Made by a program: the position numbers and the translations under genes | The notes under the pieces: model-generated | What the model was told of the DNA's origin: nothing | The model's database searches: none | What the model saw: only the letters and a program-made list of their open reading frames with translations | Part shown: positions 63,458 through 64,000 of the stretch, piece after piece | How positions within the stretch are numbered: the stretch's first letter is position 1 | Layout: each line of letters starts with the position of its first letter | NCBI GenBank assembly: GCA_020186115.1 | Contig: WSYJ01000130.1 | Coordinates: 1 to 64,000, forward strand | Direction of reading: 5' to 3' | DNA: 64,000 bases | Source: Histomonas meleagridis | Taxonomy: Eukaryota; Parabasalia; Tritrichomonadida; Dientamoebidae

Positions 63458-64000
63458 ATGAAACCAGAAACCAAAAAAAGTATTATCTGGTGGGTGAAAT
63501 TTCTTTTGCCTATTATCATTGCTTTCCCTTTCATATTTAATTTCATTGTGTTAGATAAAGCAAACTCAAATACTTCAAGATGTTTAGGAATTACGATTAT
63601 TACTGCTTTATATTGGATATTAGAACCTATTCCTATTGTAATTACAGCATTCTTCCCAATATTTTTAATCCCAATGTTTGGAATTTCTTCAGCTTCAAAT
63701 ATTGCATCTTCAATGTTTTCTGATACTTCTTTAGTATTTTTAGGAGGTTTTATCTTTTCTATTGCGATGGTTAAATGGAATTTACATTCAAGGATATCAT
63801 TAAAAACAGTTTTAATTTTTGGTTTAAAACCAAGAATTTTATTATTAGGTATTATGATAGTTACATCTTTTTTATCTATGTGGATATCAAATACGGCGAC
63901 AGCTTTAACTATGGTTCCAAATGCGTTAGCTATTGTTACTAAATTAGAAGAAATTACAGGAGATTCAAAATTAATTGAACCATTTTCGAAAACATTATTT
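63458..64000 (+). CDS. SLC13/DASS-type sodium-anion transporter, N-terminal part
   Basis: 181 codons, open at the right edge of the window. Several membrane helices are visible (IIWWVKFLLPIIIAFPFIF, CLGITIITALYWILEP, IPIVITAFFPIFLIPMFG, LVFLGGFIFSIAMVKW, ILLLGIMIVTSFLSMW). SMWISNTATALTMVPNALAI contains the SNT motif of the DASS family, which binds sodium and the dicarboxylate, citrate or sulfate substrate. PIPI before the third helix is also typical. Substrate cannot be told from this half. The start is the ATG at 63458. Confidence 0.88.
   Translation, partial: MKPETKKSIIWWVKFLLPIIIAFPFIFNFIVLDKANSNTSRCLGITIITALYWILEPIPIVITAFFPIFLIPMFGISSASNIASSMFSDTSLVFLGGFIFSIAMVKWNLHSRISLKTVLIFGLKPRILLLGIMIVTSFLSMWISNTATALTMVPNALAIVTKLEEITGDSKLIEPFSKTLF

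Overview
The window looks like nuclear DNA of a parabasalid protist, most likely Tritrichomonas-like. The grounds are strongly AT-rich spacers, apparently intronless and closely packed genes on both strands, Inr-like TCA-initiator sequences a few bases before several start codons, BspA-like leucine-rich-repeat surface proteins, a DUF3447 ankyrin-type gene remnant, and a mix of typical eukaryotic genes (actin, H2A/H2B, 14-3-3, beta'-COP, uL15) with very divergent ones. The species is inferred; no rRNA is present.

Region 1-14.3 kb is a head-to-tail array of four mobile units downstream of a tRNA-Asn(GTT) gene (14192-14264, minus strand). A 13-bp copy of the tRNA 3' end (CCACACGGGAGGA on the minus strand) lies at every junction (14192-14204, 11506-11518, 9020-9032, 2446-2458). 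Units 3 and 4 are decayed non-LTR retrotransposons of R2/NeSL-type layout: C2H2 fingers, then (seen in unit 3 only, because unit 4 leaves the window) a reverse transcriptase and a CCHC knuckle with a REL-type endonuclease. Units 1 and 2 are about 2.5-2.7 kb, have no RT, but share the target, the terminal 3' bases and an N-terminal protein domain with the long units. This nested, tRNA-targeted array is the most notable system in the window.

Region 14.6-38 kb holds single-copy cellular genes: FAD synthetase, actin, an OCA/SIW14-type pseudophosphatase, a type II membrane glycosyltransferase-like protein, NDP kinase, 14-3-3, a neurobeachin-type protein lacking BEACH, an Hsp70-like protein reduced to an ATPase domain, a PTEN-like phosphatase, an OTU deubiquitinase, a ubiquitin-like-domain protein, a broken DUF3447 gene, a possible BRO1-like membrane protein and ribosomal protein uL15.

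Region 38-47.6 kb is a BspA-like family nursery: one intact gene, one near-identical copy with frameshifts, and several degenerate fragments on both strands, with sharp borders suggesting gene conversion. Region 47.8-64 kb returns to cellular genes: beta'-COP, a divergent H2A/H2B pair (H2A frameshifted), two coiled-coil proteins, an FGE-fold-like protein, a membrane RING protein, a WASP-N-terminus-like protein, a pseudokinase-TBC RabGAP, an R1R2R3 Myb factor and the start of an SLC13-type transporter. Membrane traffic and signalling genes are over-represented (beta'-COP, NBEA-like, TBC, PTEN-like, WH1, 14-3-3), but nothing indicates operons. Several one-base frameshifts sit in homopolymers, so some 'pseudogenes' may be sequence errors.
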